From Alisma plantago-aquatica (lineage: Eukaryota; Streptophyta; Magnoliopsida; Alismatales; Alismataceae): a DNA stretch of 64,000 nt. A program made the translations under genes and the position numbers. Below are positions 10,472 through 19,359 of this stretch, piece after piece. A model generated the notes under the pieces. The model searched no databases and was not told the DNA's origin. It worked only from the letters and a program-made list of their open reading frames with translations. How positions within the stretch are numbered: the first letter of the stretch is position 1; each line of letters opens with the position of its first letter. Where the stretch lies: NCBI GenBank assembly GCA_963693085.1, contig OY856409.1, positions 1,164,792,749-1,164,856,748 of the forward strand, given 5' to 3'.

Positions 10472-10979
10472 ATGTCGATGATTCCATCTGAGGTTCCGAG
10501 GTGTGATTGTGGGCTAAATGCAGCCTTACGGCTTAACAGAGAGGATGCGGGGTTAAATGACTTTGCCATTCTGAGTCAAAGGCCGGGAGAAATGTATTAC
10601 ATATGCCCTACTTGTGAGGTGTGATAGTACATCAATAAATAATAGACTGTCCTTGTCGAGGCTCCACATTCTTTGCCATTAACTTGTACCTCATACTATA
10701 TTTTAGGGAAAAGACCGATGCAGATACTTCCATTGGGCAGTCGATCTCCCCCCAACAATTGATTCATTGAAAGCAGAGATTATGTTACTAATTGTTGAGT
10801 GCAAGTCAGTGTGGGGTCAGGCGATGAACATGAAGGACTTCGTTGAAATTCATTACAACTACGATGAATTATACTCTAACAAAAAGTATGAGCATGAGGT
10901 TTTACAACGCAATGTTGCGAGTCTGGAGGAAGATTGTCGTCTACTTCTGGACATCCCTTCACCTCAAATGACTCCATAA
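10472..10979 (+). CDS. GRF-type zinc-finger protein 2, copy 1 (intact frame)
   Basis: Two exons, 10472-10618 and 10707-10979, joined by a GT-AG intron, give an unbroken frame of 139 residues. Residues about 11-65 form a full GRF zinc finger: CDCG, then GEMYYICPTC, then CRYFHWAVD, with the typical CxCG...FYxCP...CxxFxW spacing. GRF fingers bind single-stranded nucleic acid in nuclear enzymes. The rest is a short helical tail ending SPQMTP. The copy-2 gene (15310-15819) has the same exon lengths (147 and 273 bp) and the same intron position. This argues for a real spliced gene that travels with the element. What it does for transposition is unknown. Confidence 0.7.
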
Positions 10980-11255
10980 CGTTGAATGGAAAATGCATTT
11001 ACATTGTCTTCTATGTTTAGAATGACTATCAATGGATGTTATGAACATCATACACTTGTTTAATTTAGGCACTTTTATAAACATCATATTACATTTTAAG
11101 TGGTATGAAATTTTTCTTCATGTTGATGAGTGTTTTATTAATGATGTATGTTATTAATCGATTTTTTGCTTAACGTTAGCTGAAACCAAATAATACAATT
11201 AATTGTGATATACACTCTTACTTTTGAAAAATATATTACTTACAGAATCTGTTAT

Positions 11256-11610
11256 ATGGCTGGCCAATCGCCGACACCGTCTTTTATCTAGTCTCCCGAG
11301 CTTGATATGGTTCTCAGGGGTTTGCTGAGAACCCAATATCACGTGGGTAGATGTGTAAATGGAGTATACTCTACACAGGCTTGGATGGAGGCATGACACC
11401 AATTCTTATACATAACAGGAGGCCCTTACATTTCATTGCCTGAGTTGCAATGTGATGGCAATACATCAAGAGAGAGTTTGTAAGAGACAATATGTTCATA
11501 TTGGCAGATTTATTGCCTCCCCCCACATTGGCGGCGCAGCAAGGCATTGAACACAACTTCTTGACGACACGTCGCACTTACCCACCAGGGATTTTTTTAG
11601 CATTGACGAT
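11256..11610 (+). pseudogene. SANT/Myb-like DNA-binding protein (B), copy 1, decayed
   Basis: Starts MAGQSPTP at 11256. The segment LDMVLRGLLRTQYHVGRCVNG, shown here in part, matches LDMVLRGLMRTQYDMERC of the copy-2 gene at 14140-14510. Several stops and at least one frameshift (after ISLPELQ) break it, so it is a pseudogene. The pattern of leucines, tryptophan and the GGPYISL block resembles the Myb/SANT domain of plant trihelix-like and Harbinger ORF1 proteins. The assignment to that fold is inference from the better copy. Confidence 0.55.
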
Positions 11611-11816
11611 TGAAATAAACAAATGAACTTGTAACAATGTTGCTAAATGTAGTTGTGTTTTTGCGTCGCAACAATTTACATTCTCTACTTATGTGTTACA
11701 TTATTATATGTTGCTACCATAATGCGATCAAATTTCCTACTTCATTATTATCTTATTGCCACAATTACTTTACAAATTCTGTTATTTGTTCATACCTTTG
11801 TTTTTATTAATTTTAG

Positions 11817-12200
11817 ATGTCGACATCGCGTGCAAAGGCAAGGGCAAGGGCAAAGTTTGAAAAACTTTTGATGTCACCGGAAAAAATTCAAAAATATGTT
11901 GAAGATAACCTTTTATGCACAAAACCATGTTGCAATCACACAAAGGAGGAGGAGGGCAAAATTGGGACCGATGATCAAGTCAAGGGCAAAGTCAGTCAAC
12001 ATGTTCCTCATTTGCCATTGTTGTTTGATTAGACAAAAGATGACATCAAACAACAAAACAAGCAGCCAGTGCAGGAACCATGCCCAGTGTCACGGGACGA
12101 GTACGATGAGGCCATAACGTTGGCCTATTTTAATCAAGATCCACATCCAACCATGCCCCCCAAAGTGCCTAGTCAAAATCTTAGCTTTTGTTTGGTTGTT
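11817..12200 (+). pseudogene. Small conserved protein of unknown function, copy 1
   Basis: ATG at 11817 directly after TTTTAG, so possibly an internal exon or a spliced start. The N-terminus is basic and Ala-rich (MSTSRAKARARAKFEKLLM), with a Cys-His cluster (CTKPCCNHTK) and the motif HVPHLPLLFD. A TAG at 12030-12032 follows, where copy 2 has Trp. The frame then continues with KDDIK and CPVSRDEYDEA, matching copy 2 (KDDIK, CPVSWDEYDEA). I do not recognise the family. Shared position and sequence in both copies show that it belongs to the element. Confidence 0.5.
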
Positions 12201-12660
12201 TATTGCTCCCATTTTTTGTCCTTCTCCCCTGACGAAGATCACCCGTAAACAATTATGTTATTATCATGATCGTTTATGTTTAACTAATGACGACAATATG
12301 ATTTTTATCAGTTGCTTTTATTGACGATAATGTAATTTGTTTATGTTATGAACAAAATATATTAGGCCAATTTCATATTTCTTGTAGCTTGACTGTTAAT
12401 GATGATAATGTAATTTGTTACACTAATGAAGACAATTAACTATGTTCAACATTACATATATACCACATGCAAATGTCATTCCAGACGATAGTAACGTTTC
12501 ATTAATTTTTAATCGCTACATAAAAATTAGAATTATCATATCTTATTTGCACTATTATAAATATACAAAATAACACCCGCACAACACAAATAAAATATTT
12601 TTTAAATATATTCTAAACTTAGGTTGAAGTGACATCACAAATACACATTCTGCGTACGTG
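12201..12660. other. AT-rich non-coding tail of Harbinger copy 1
   Basis: No ORF or recognisable motif. A short word (GATAATGTAATTTGTTA) occurs twice near 12330 and 12405. The start is still homologous to the far side (13400-13500), and similarity then fades towards the fold-back. Confidence 0.5.
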
Positions 12661-13050
12661 TTCAAACAGTGATGCAAGAACATGACAGAATAAGCAGATT
12701 CTGACTATGCTGCCAAACAGAATTAGACTTCCAACCAAACAGATTCAGACAGCAGTCAATCTGAAATCAGACCAGCTGACCAGAATCAGACTGTGTTTCC
12801 AAACTAAATCAGACTGCATCCTGACTGCCCCAACACCGGAATCCAGACTAACCCTGACTAACCCAGTCCATATTCCAGAATCCCAGTCATGTGCCAAACA
12901 CAGGCGTAGTGTGCACTGGGCGACCGGGTTAGTCTGGATCTAATTCTCTTCGGTAAGCTAGTTTTTGTTTGGCTACAAGTCTACATTCAGTCTGATTTTA
13001 TTTGGCAACATAGTCAGGATCTATTTTTCTATCATGTTCTTACATAATTG
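12661..13050. repeat. Fold-back (MITE-like) sequence between the two Harbinger copies
   Basis: The outer arms at about 12671-12728 and 12988-13048 are imperfect inverted repeats. The left arm reads GCAAGAACATGACAGAA, then TCTGACTATGCTGCCAAACA. The right arm read backwards gives GTAAGAACATGATAGAA, then CCTGACTATGTTGCCAAATA. The middle holds many CAGACT- and CCAAAC-like words and a shorter inner repeat around CCAGACTAACCC. It could be a MITE or the two abutting terminal repeats of the tail-to-tail Harbinger elements. I cannot tell which from this window. Confidence 0.55.
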
Positions 13051-13405
13051 TTTTTAACAATGTAATAATATGTGAAGATGTGATGGTTGTACGATACAAG
13101 TATAAAATTAACTGCAAATATAATGATTGCATAGATAATGTGGTTTATGTTGTGTTGTTTATTGAAATGAATATTCGATGAGTTTTCTCATTTATTTAAT
13201 ATGCTTATATTAATGATATATAACTTTATAATTGTCTTACTTGGCATGTTAATTTTGTATGTATGTATATAGTTGTGTAAATTCGCTCTGATAATTGGTA
13301 AATGACAAGATAATTGTAATTGGCATAATAAAACATTAGTCACACCCAAGTAGCAGAAAAGTTTGTGAAAGACGGTGAGTCCTGGGTGGACCCCCCATCA
13401 TCAAT
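13051..13405. other. AT-rich non-coding stretch
   Basis: About 350 bp between the fold-back and the last gene of Harbinger copy 2. No gene or clear repeat was seen. Confidence 0.4.
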
Positions 13406-13409
13406 TTAA

Positions 13410-13877
13410 CTGGCGAAATCAGCCATAACAAAGTTTACAATGGATAGCGGACAAAAAGGAACTACTACAAAAAAGCAGACCCATACACACATGCAAACAT
13501 ACATGCTAAGATGGTGAGCAGCCACTGTGCTGGCAAGTGTTGGGTGTGTTGGATGATTGTTCTTGCTCCAACGTAGGACCTTCCCAGTATAGGGCCTCAT
13601 CGTACTCATCCCATGATACGGGACAATCGTCCTGCAGCGACTGAGGTTGTTATTTGATGTCGTCTTTTGGCCAATCAAACAACAATGGCAGATGAGGAAC
13701 ATTTTTATTAAGCCCATCCTTCCCTTCATCCTGGCTCTCAGATTTTGCCCCATGGTGTGCATGCTCGCAACATTTGTTCTTGTAGACAACGTATTCTTTG
13801 AGATATTTTTATAATTTTGACAGGGACATCAATATCCTTTCTAAATTAGGTCTTGACTTTGAACGCGAGGTCGACAT
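13410..13877 (-). pseudogene. Small conserved protein of unknown function, copy 2
   Basis: ATG at 13877, again just after TTAG, starting MSTSRSKSRPN as in copy 1. Shared blocks follow in order: CCEHAHH (Cys-His cluster), NVPHLPLLFDWPKDDIK and CPVSWDEYDEAL. The frame has stop codons near the start and inside KDDIK. The ORF listed at 13406-13789 is a different frame and is a shadow. Comparison with copy 1 suggests a short acidic protein with a conserved LPLLFD-W motif. No family is recognised. Confidence 0.5.
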
Positions 13878-14139
13878 CTAAATTATTGAAATAAATATAA
13901 GTATGAGCAAGAAAAAATAATCAAAATTTATTCTTCTAAACATAATACGTAAATATAAGTTTTACAACAAAATAGATTGTAAAAATAACATGGAGCATAA
14001 GTTTTACAACAAGATTACGTCGTTCAAATGGATGGTAAAAACAACGTAATGATGGCCATAAGTTTTATAATAAAATGTTGTCGAGCAATCATAAATAAAT
14101 ATAACATGGAGAAACTATGTTAAAATTTCATTCCTTTTC

Positions 14140-14510
14140 TTAATCGTCTAAGGGTGTAGGGGTGTTGTTGTTTTTGTCATTGGTAAGGTATTCAGTAGCT
14201 CGTGGTGGATAGGTGCGACGAGCAGTCACAAAGTTGCGTTGAAGGGCGTGTTGCACGGCCAATGGCGGGGGATGCAATGAATCTCCCAAAATGAAAAGAT
14301 TATCTCTTACAAACTCTCTCCTAAGGTGTTGCCAACGCAGTTGCACCTTGCTCAAAGAAATGTAAGGCCCCCCTGTTATGTTTCGAAAGTCACGCCACAC
14401 CTCGCTCCAAGCCTGAGCAGTATATACTCCATTCGCACATCTCTCCATGTCATATTGGGTTCTCATCAAACCTCTAAGAACCATATCAAGCTTTGTACAC
14501 CATATAACAT
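14140..14510 (-). pseudogene. SANT/Myb-like DNA-binding protein (B), copy 2
   Basis: Open for 114 residues from 14484. The matching frame extends upstream through TKLD to about 14500, but a clean start is not visible. The block GLMRTQYDMERC, AWSEVWRDFRNITGG and VQLRWQHLRREFVRDN spaces its aromatic and leucine residues like a Myb_DNA-bind_3 (trihelix/SANT) domain. The tail is rich in Asn, Thr and Pro and ends LDD at 14140. The left copy (11256) is more decayed. It lies downstream of SANT-like gene A in element order. Confidence 0.6.
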
Positions 14511-14767
14511 ACGTCGTTATTTATTGTGCAGCCAGAATACAAATTTATGTATGTAATATATTGCAATAGTAAGGATTTATTTCTATATGTGAAGCTACTA
14601 TGATAATTGGAATATATATTATTTAATATGCATATAAGAAAGGGCCTCCTATGTAGTGAAGCGATAAATAAGCAACATTGTGATGAAGTAAAAGCATACA
14701 TGCAGTAGCAAGCAAGATAAGGGGTCCGATTACAATAATAACAAAGAGGATTAATTTAAATGTAAAC

Positions 14768-15126
14768 ATGGACATTGCTGGTGATGATTTTCATTCATTG
14801 CCTACAACACATTCTCCTTCAACAACATTGTTGATGTTCGCAACATTCCTCACGTTTGCCATGGATAATTCATTCCTAGACATCCAATCATACAAAAGGA
14901 ATACATTTTGTCTGATAAATTGTTTCCTTAAGTTCTTCCAACGAGTTTTCAACCTGTTCATATCAATTCAAAGCATGCCTGTTATGTTATGAAAGTCAAG
15001 CAATGCCTCCCTCCAAGCCTCTCTAGTATATGCTTCGTTGACATATCTCCCCAGGTCATATTGGTTTCTCATTGCATCAAGTAGGATTTGATTGTGCTCC
15101 ACACCCCATATTAGACGACCATCCAT
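14768..15126 (-). pseudogene. SANT/Myb-like DNA-binding protein (A), present only in copy 2
   Basis: ATG at 15126 starts MDGRLIWGVEHNQILLDAM. The domain continues with NQYDLGRYVNEAYTREAW, DFHNIT and RLKTRWKNLRKQF, a good match to the SANT/Myb domain of Harbinger ORF1 (compare SLQRQYDIGRCIDGNFTRDA and LKTRWKNLKKDY at 33955-34341). One in-frame stop falls after GML, and the frame ends near 14790. In copy 1 the interval between GRF gene 2 and SANT gene B is about 550 bp shorter and lacks this gene. It was lost there or gained here, perhaps by duplication of the ORF1 domain. Confidence 0.6.
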
Positions 15127-15309
15127 AGAACAAATTATGTATGTAAAATGTTGAAATAGTATAAGGGCTCATTTCACAATGGTGGATATAATTCTAATAT
15201 TACTATTTCATGTGCAAATAACATAGGAAATAAAAGTTGATACATCCTTAAGCATCCAACAGGTATACGAAAAAACTATGAAGATTGTCATGTAAGTGTA
15301 ACAACAACG

Positions 15310-15819
15310 TTATGGAGTCATAGGAGGTGAAGGAGTATCCAAAAGAGGACTGCAACTCTCCTCCAACTTCTGAATGGAAGTTTGTAAAACTTCATACTCG
15401 TACTGTTTGGAGGTGTACACATGTTCAGAGTCGTGATGGATTTCAACAAAGTCCTTCATGTTCATCGTCTGGCCCCACACTGACTTGCACTCGTAAGTTA
15501 GTAACGTAATCGAAGCCTTCAACGAATCAATTGTTGGGGAGAGACCGATTGCCCAATGAAAGTATTTGCATCAGTCTTTTCCCTAAAAAAAATCCCAAAT
15601 TCGAGTTAATAATAATGAATATGCAATGTACTTAGCAAGTGCAACTGATTATTCATTGTTTTACCAACGCACCTGACTAGAAGGACATATGTAATACATT
15701 TCTTCCGACCTTTCACTCAGAATGCCAAAATCATATAACCCTGCTTCCTCTATGTTTACCCGCAATGCTGCAACTAGACCACAATCACACCTCGGACATT
15801 CCAACAGATTCATCAACAT
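15310..15819 (-). pseudogene. GRF-type zinc-finger protein 2, copy 2
   Basis: Exons 15819-15673 and 15582-15310, with the same lengths (147 and 273 bp) and intron position as copy 1. The finger shows CPRCDCG, EMYYICPS and CKYFHWA. Two damages are visible: the third zinc-ligand Cys region reads PSSQ instead of PTCE, and a TGA at 15571-15573 replaces the Arg codon before CKYF. The tail keeps ECKSVWGQTMNMKDFVEIHH, nearly identical to copy 1. Strong protein-level similarity amid silent differences suggests past selection, but no counts were made. Confidence 0.65.
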
Positions 15820-15967
15820 CTAAAATAGGATTCATGATTAGTAACATAAACTCGTCTTTAAAACATATATCTCTACAAAACTTAGTTGTGATAGTATTTC
15901 AATAGGAGCAGTTGAATGTTGTAACATGTAATGAAGCTACACATCATTAGATCAAAATATATTACAA

Positions 15968-16299
15968 CTATGATGTATTGTATCCCTCTTCCTCTGTTGA
16001 AGAGTCATTATCACTCGGTAGGTGTAGTCATTCGTGTAGATATAGGCGCCTCTCCCATAGCAGTTCAATTTCTACTATTAACCAGTGGGTGTCTGCTCTA
16101 GTGGAACAGACAAAGTCGCATTGTTCTGACCATGTCTTACGTTCATTGCATGCTTATGCAAGTTGTGTTACCAGCGCATCCCTAACTGCAGTTAGCGTGG
16201 CAACTGTATGTTGTACTCGTTGTGTGAGCAACATCATGCGACATCTATTTGGAACAACACCCCTACCACATGTAAAATACGGCCTGTGGGGTTGTTGCA
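15968..16299 (-). pseudogene. GRF-type zinc-finger-like protein 1, copy 2, C-terminal part
   Basis: The minus strand continues the gene whose first part lies at 31286-31366, across the 15-kb insertion. It begins inside the finger (NNPTG-equivalent region, CCCCACAGGCCGTATTTTAC) and shares the layout of copy 1 to the common end EEEGYNTS and TAG at 15968. Stops interrupt it. The break point of the LTR array is at base 16300. Confidence 0.65.
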
Positions 16300-17021
16300 T
16301 GTAACGTCCTGATCTCTTGCTTAAGTTAAAACTCCTTATTTAGAGCTATTCATAAAAACAAGCTTCTTTGAGGATTTTTTCATAAAATCAATTTTAATGT
16401 TAAAATAATCTATTATGATTTATTTAAAAGCTTTTATATATTGAAAATATAATTGTGGTACTTTTTGTCAATTTTTTAAAAATAACATTTTGGTGGGTAA
16501 GCACACAAGCAGGTAGCTGGGTGGCAATCAAGATGCTTATGGAGGCAAACATATAGCTAGATAGCAAGTAGGTAGCTTGAGCAAGCACATTAGTTGGTGA
16601 AGCAAGTAGGTGAGTGGCATGCTCCTTTCATTGACACCTAGCATCGCAAAAAGTTAACACCCATCCTACCATGTGTCAACCACCCTTCAATAGCTATCTT
16701 GAGATGACACATAAGCTTCCATGTGTCATCTAGCAATTCTTGAGATGACACCTAACCATCCATGTGTAACCTAACTAGTAAACATCCACCTAAAGATGAC
16801 ACCTTGCAACCATGTGTCATCCACACACTTTTTTCTATTAGGAGCATGCTACCCTTCACCATTCCTATATAAAGAGCCCCCATCCCCACCATAGCACAAG
16901 TTCTCTCCTCTTCATCCTCAAAACAAAGGTGGACGTCCTTCCCTTATCCTAGCCCCTCTTCCTACCATAAACCTCACATCTCTCTCTAGACTAGTGAGTC
17001 ACTCTCTCTTCCTCTATATTA
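16300..17021 (+). repeat. LTR 1, first part
   Basis: Begins TGTAACGTCCTGATCTC. A TATATAAAG box at about 16867 lies in the same place as in LTR 2 and LTR 3 and probably drives transcription. Short words such as GATGACAC and CCATGTGTCA recur at 16670-16820. It is broken after TTA (17019-17021) by the CACTA element and resumes at 23584. Confidence 0.88.
16866..16873 (+). promoter_or_regulatory. TATA box of LTR 1
   Basis: TATATAAAG preceded by CATTCC, conserved at the matching positions in LTR 2 (about 26334) and LTR 3 (about 29247). A CACCATAGCACAAG start-site-like sequence follows 25-35 bp downstream. This places U3 at about 560 bp. Confidence 0.6.
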
Positions 17022-17055
17022 CACTACTACAGAAATGGCTTATAAAGTCACTTTT

Positions 17056-17440
17056 CAAGGTGTCGGTTGTATACATAAACCGACACCTAAACTCTACAGT
17101 GTCGGTTTATAACATAAACCGACATCCAATCTGTGAAGGTCGACCAGACACGGGTACCGCTTTTATTAAGTGTCGGTTAATTAATAAAAAACCGACACCT
17201 AAAATCAACCGCCAAAACAAAAATTCCAGCAAAAAAATTACCTCAAAAATTTGACATATGGCGTCGGTTCATAAATAAATAACCGACGACTAAAGGTTAT
17301 TCGCGAGACAGAAATAGGTGTCGGTTGTCTTTTAGTTAAAAACCGACGACTATAATCTAGTATAGGTGTCGGTTTTTGGAAAAGAACCAACACTGTTGGT
17401 TTTGTTGTCGGTTTTTTTGAATAACCGAAGCTTATGGTCA
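17056..17440. repeat. Left subterminal repeats of CACTA
   Basis: About a dozen copies of GTGTCGGTT or its complement AACCGACAC (some as GTCGTCGG/CCGACGAC variants), often as facing pairs separated by 4-10 AT-rich bases. Such motifs are the binding sites of the TNPA-type protein in CACTA elements. Confidence 0.85.
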
Positions 17441-17456
17441 ACTTAATAGAACCAGC

Positions 17457-17890
17457 ATGAGTGACTCTTCCCCTTTCTCTATTTCATTCCCGATTTCAGT
17501 TAGGTCCGGCGATTATTTCTCATCGCCGCTCGGTGCTGCCGCCGCGTTGCTGCTGTCCTCTCGTCGCCGCTCGTCGCCGCCGCCGGTCGTTGATTGTCCT
17601 CTCGTCGCCGCCGCCGCTAGAAGCAGCTACGGTGCTCTCCTCGTCACCGCCGCCCCTGCCGGTAGAAGCAACTTTTCTCCTCCGCCAGCTTCCTGCAAGG
17701 TAACCCACAAAAGCTTCACCCCCTTTTCTCCTCTGCCTTGCTTTTCTCTGCCGCCGCCGACCTCGAACTCACCCAGGCAACGCCTAAGCAGGTGCCAGGG
17801 CACGCCTAGGGTCCCAAGCCCAGGTGCCCTGCCTAGATAGGCCTCTGGGCAGATGCTTGGGCGGTGCCAGGGCACGTTTAGGCTGCTGCT
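17457..17890 (+). other. GC-rich 5' block of the CACTA element
   Basis: A sharply GC-rich, CCG-repeat-rich stretch in otherwise AT-rich surroundings. It encodes Ser/Pro/Ala/Arg-rich ORFs in several frames on both strands, which is expected from the base composition. I do not accept any as a gene. It probably belongs to the first exon or 5' leader of the element transcript. A captured host fragment is possible but not shown. Confidence 0.45.
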
Positions 17891-18200
17891 GGGGTTTGGA
17901 TTCATCTACTGGATGCCCAAAACATGCACTGATTTCACCAAGTCACCCCAAAAGCCATGAAAAATATTCTGATTGTGTTTATTTATGTACTGATTTCACC
18001 AAGCTAGTGGATTTTTTTTAAAGTTATTTACTGATTGTGTTTATTTAATTATGTACAGATACATATGTGCTATACCAATCTGATAGTCCATGATAGAACA
18101 AAGCATAATGATGTTGACTGCAACTTTGTGCGTCATGCTATTCTGAATTAAGTGTATATTTACTTCATAATTGAATGTTTAAGTAAGTTATAGATATCTT

Positions 18201-18376
18201 GATGATGAACTATAATGCACACATGTGACATGCTTGGAATGTAAATGATGAACTGTAATGCACACATGTTTAACTTGTTTCATTGTTGAGTATATTGAGA
18301 ATCCTAATCACCCTTCTTGCTTAATGATGAACTATAATGCACACATGTGACATGCTTGGAATGTAAATGATGAACT
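18201..18376. repeat. Short direct duplication in the CACTA leader
   Basis: A segment of about 54 bp containing AACTATAATGCACACATGTG occurs at about 18201 and again at about 18323, with a shorter partial copy between them. Confidence 0.7.
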
Positions 18377-18520
18377 TTTCCCTAAATTGCCTAGATCTTA
18401 GGGTATCTCTACCATCCTAACTATGAAATTGGTAACTTGTTTCCTTTTTGAGTATATTGACAATGTTAATCACCTAACTTGAAGAACTAGGATATGAATG
18501 ATGAAACTAGGATTGTAGGT

Positions 18521-19156
18521 ATAAGAATGACAGCACACATATTTGTTGGCCTAGAAACCCGTCCAATATTTACTCATTAGGAGTAAATCTTGGATAGTCC
18601 CCGGTTTGGGACTGTTCTTGAACACCTAATCTCACTTAGGATGTAAGTGTATAATGTGTATTGGGTTTTTGAGAAAATTTCGGTAGCATTTCCCCGTTTG
18701 TTCTCTAAGTACATATGTACTTAGAGAACAGCAGGGAAATGCTGCCAAAATTTTCTCGAAAACCCAATACACATTATACACTTACTAGTGAGATTAGGTG
18801 GTCAAGAATGGGATAGGTGGTACACATTTATTATATATAAGAATGACAACACATGTATTTGTTGGCCTAGAAACCCGTCCAAGATTTACTCATTAGGAGT
18901 AAATCTTGGATAGTCCCCGGTTTGGGACTGTTCTTGAACACCTAATCTCGCTTAGGATGTAAGTGTATAATGTGTATTGGGTTTTCAAGAAAATTTCGGC
19001 AGCATTTCCCTGTTTGTTCTCTAAGTACATATGTACTTGGAGAACAGCGGGGAAATGCTGCCGAAATTTTCTTGAAAACCCAATACACATTATACACTTA
19101 CTAGTGAGATTAGGTGTTCAAGGATGGGATAGGTGGTACATGTACATTTATTATAT
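18521..19156. repeat. Two tandem ~318-bp repeats, each with a 178-bp palindrome
   Basis: Units start at ATAAGAATGA at 18521 and 18837, and a third start at 19157 is cut short. Each unit holds a small stem (GATTTACTC/GAGTAAATC) and a nearly perfect palindrome at 18623-18800 and 18939-19116. The arms are about 89 bp long, from CACCTAATCTC to its complement GAGATTAGGTG, meeting at AGTACATATGTACT. The RNA would form long double-stranded hairpins upstream of the coding start at 19360. Confidence 0.88.
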
Positions 19157-19359
19157 ATAAGAATGACATCACATGTATTTTTTAACCCTAGACCGTAATC
19201 TTGTTGTAATATATACTTGTTTTCTCTTTGATCATAGAGCTTTACAATTTTGTTGTGATATATACTTTGTTGTAATAATGTGAACTTTACAATGTGAGCT
19301 TTACACTTTGAATTACTACTTTACAATGCGAACTTTACAATTTGAATGTGAATTTGCAG

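Larger units (their letters stand above)
7731..12660 (+). mobile_element. PIF/Harbinger element copy 1 (5' part beyond left edge)
   Basis: Reads left to right: the tail of ORF1, a two-exon DDE transposase, GRF zinc-finger gene 1, GRF zinc-finger gene 2, a SANT-like gene and a small acidic gene. The Athila-1 LTR interrupts ORF1 at 7731-7734, so the 5' end of this element must lie beyond the left edge of the window. The same gene order occurs on the minus strand in copy 2 (34341 down to 13410). That shared order is my reason for assigning the downstream genes to the element. Its terminal inverted repeat was not identified with certainty. The fold-back at 12661-13050 may hold it. Confidence 0.75.

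Noticed and set aside
15978..16304. Plus-strand 108-residue ORF near the LTR array junction
   Set aside because: It is the antisense of GRF gene 1 copy 2; the minus strand aligns with 9900-10325.
17457..17908. Ser/Pro/Arg-rich ORFs on both strands in the CACTA element
   Set aside because: They follow from the CCG-rich base composition. There is no domain, no consistent frame and no match to the spliced gene at 19360-22805.
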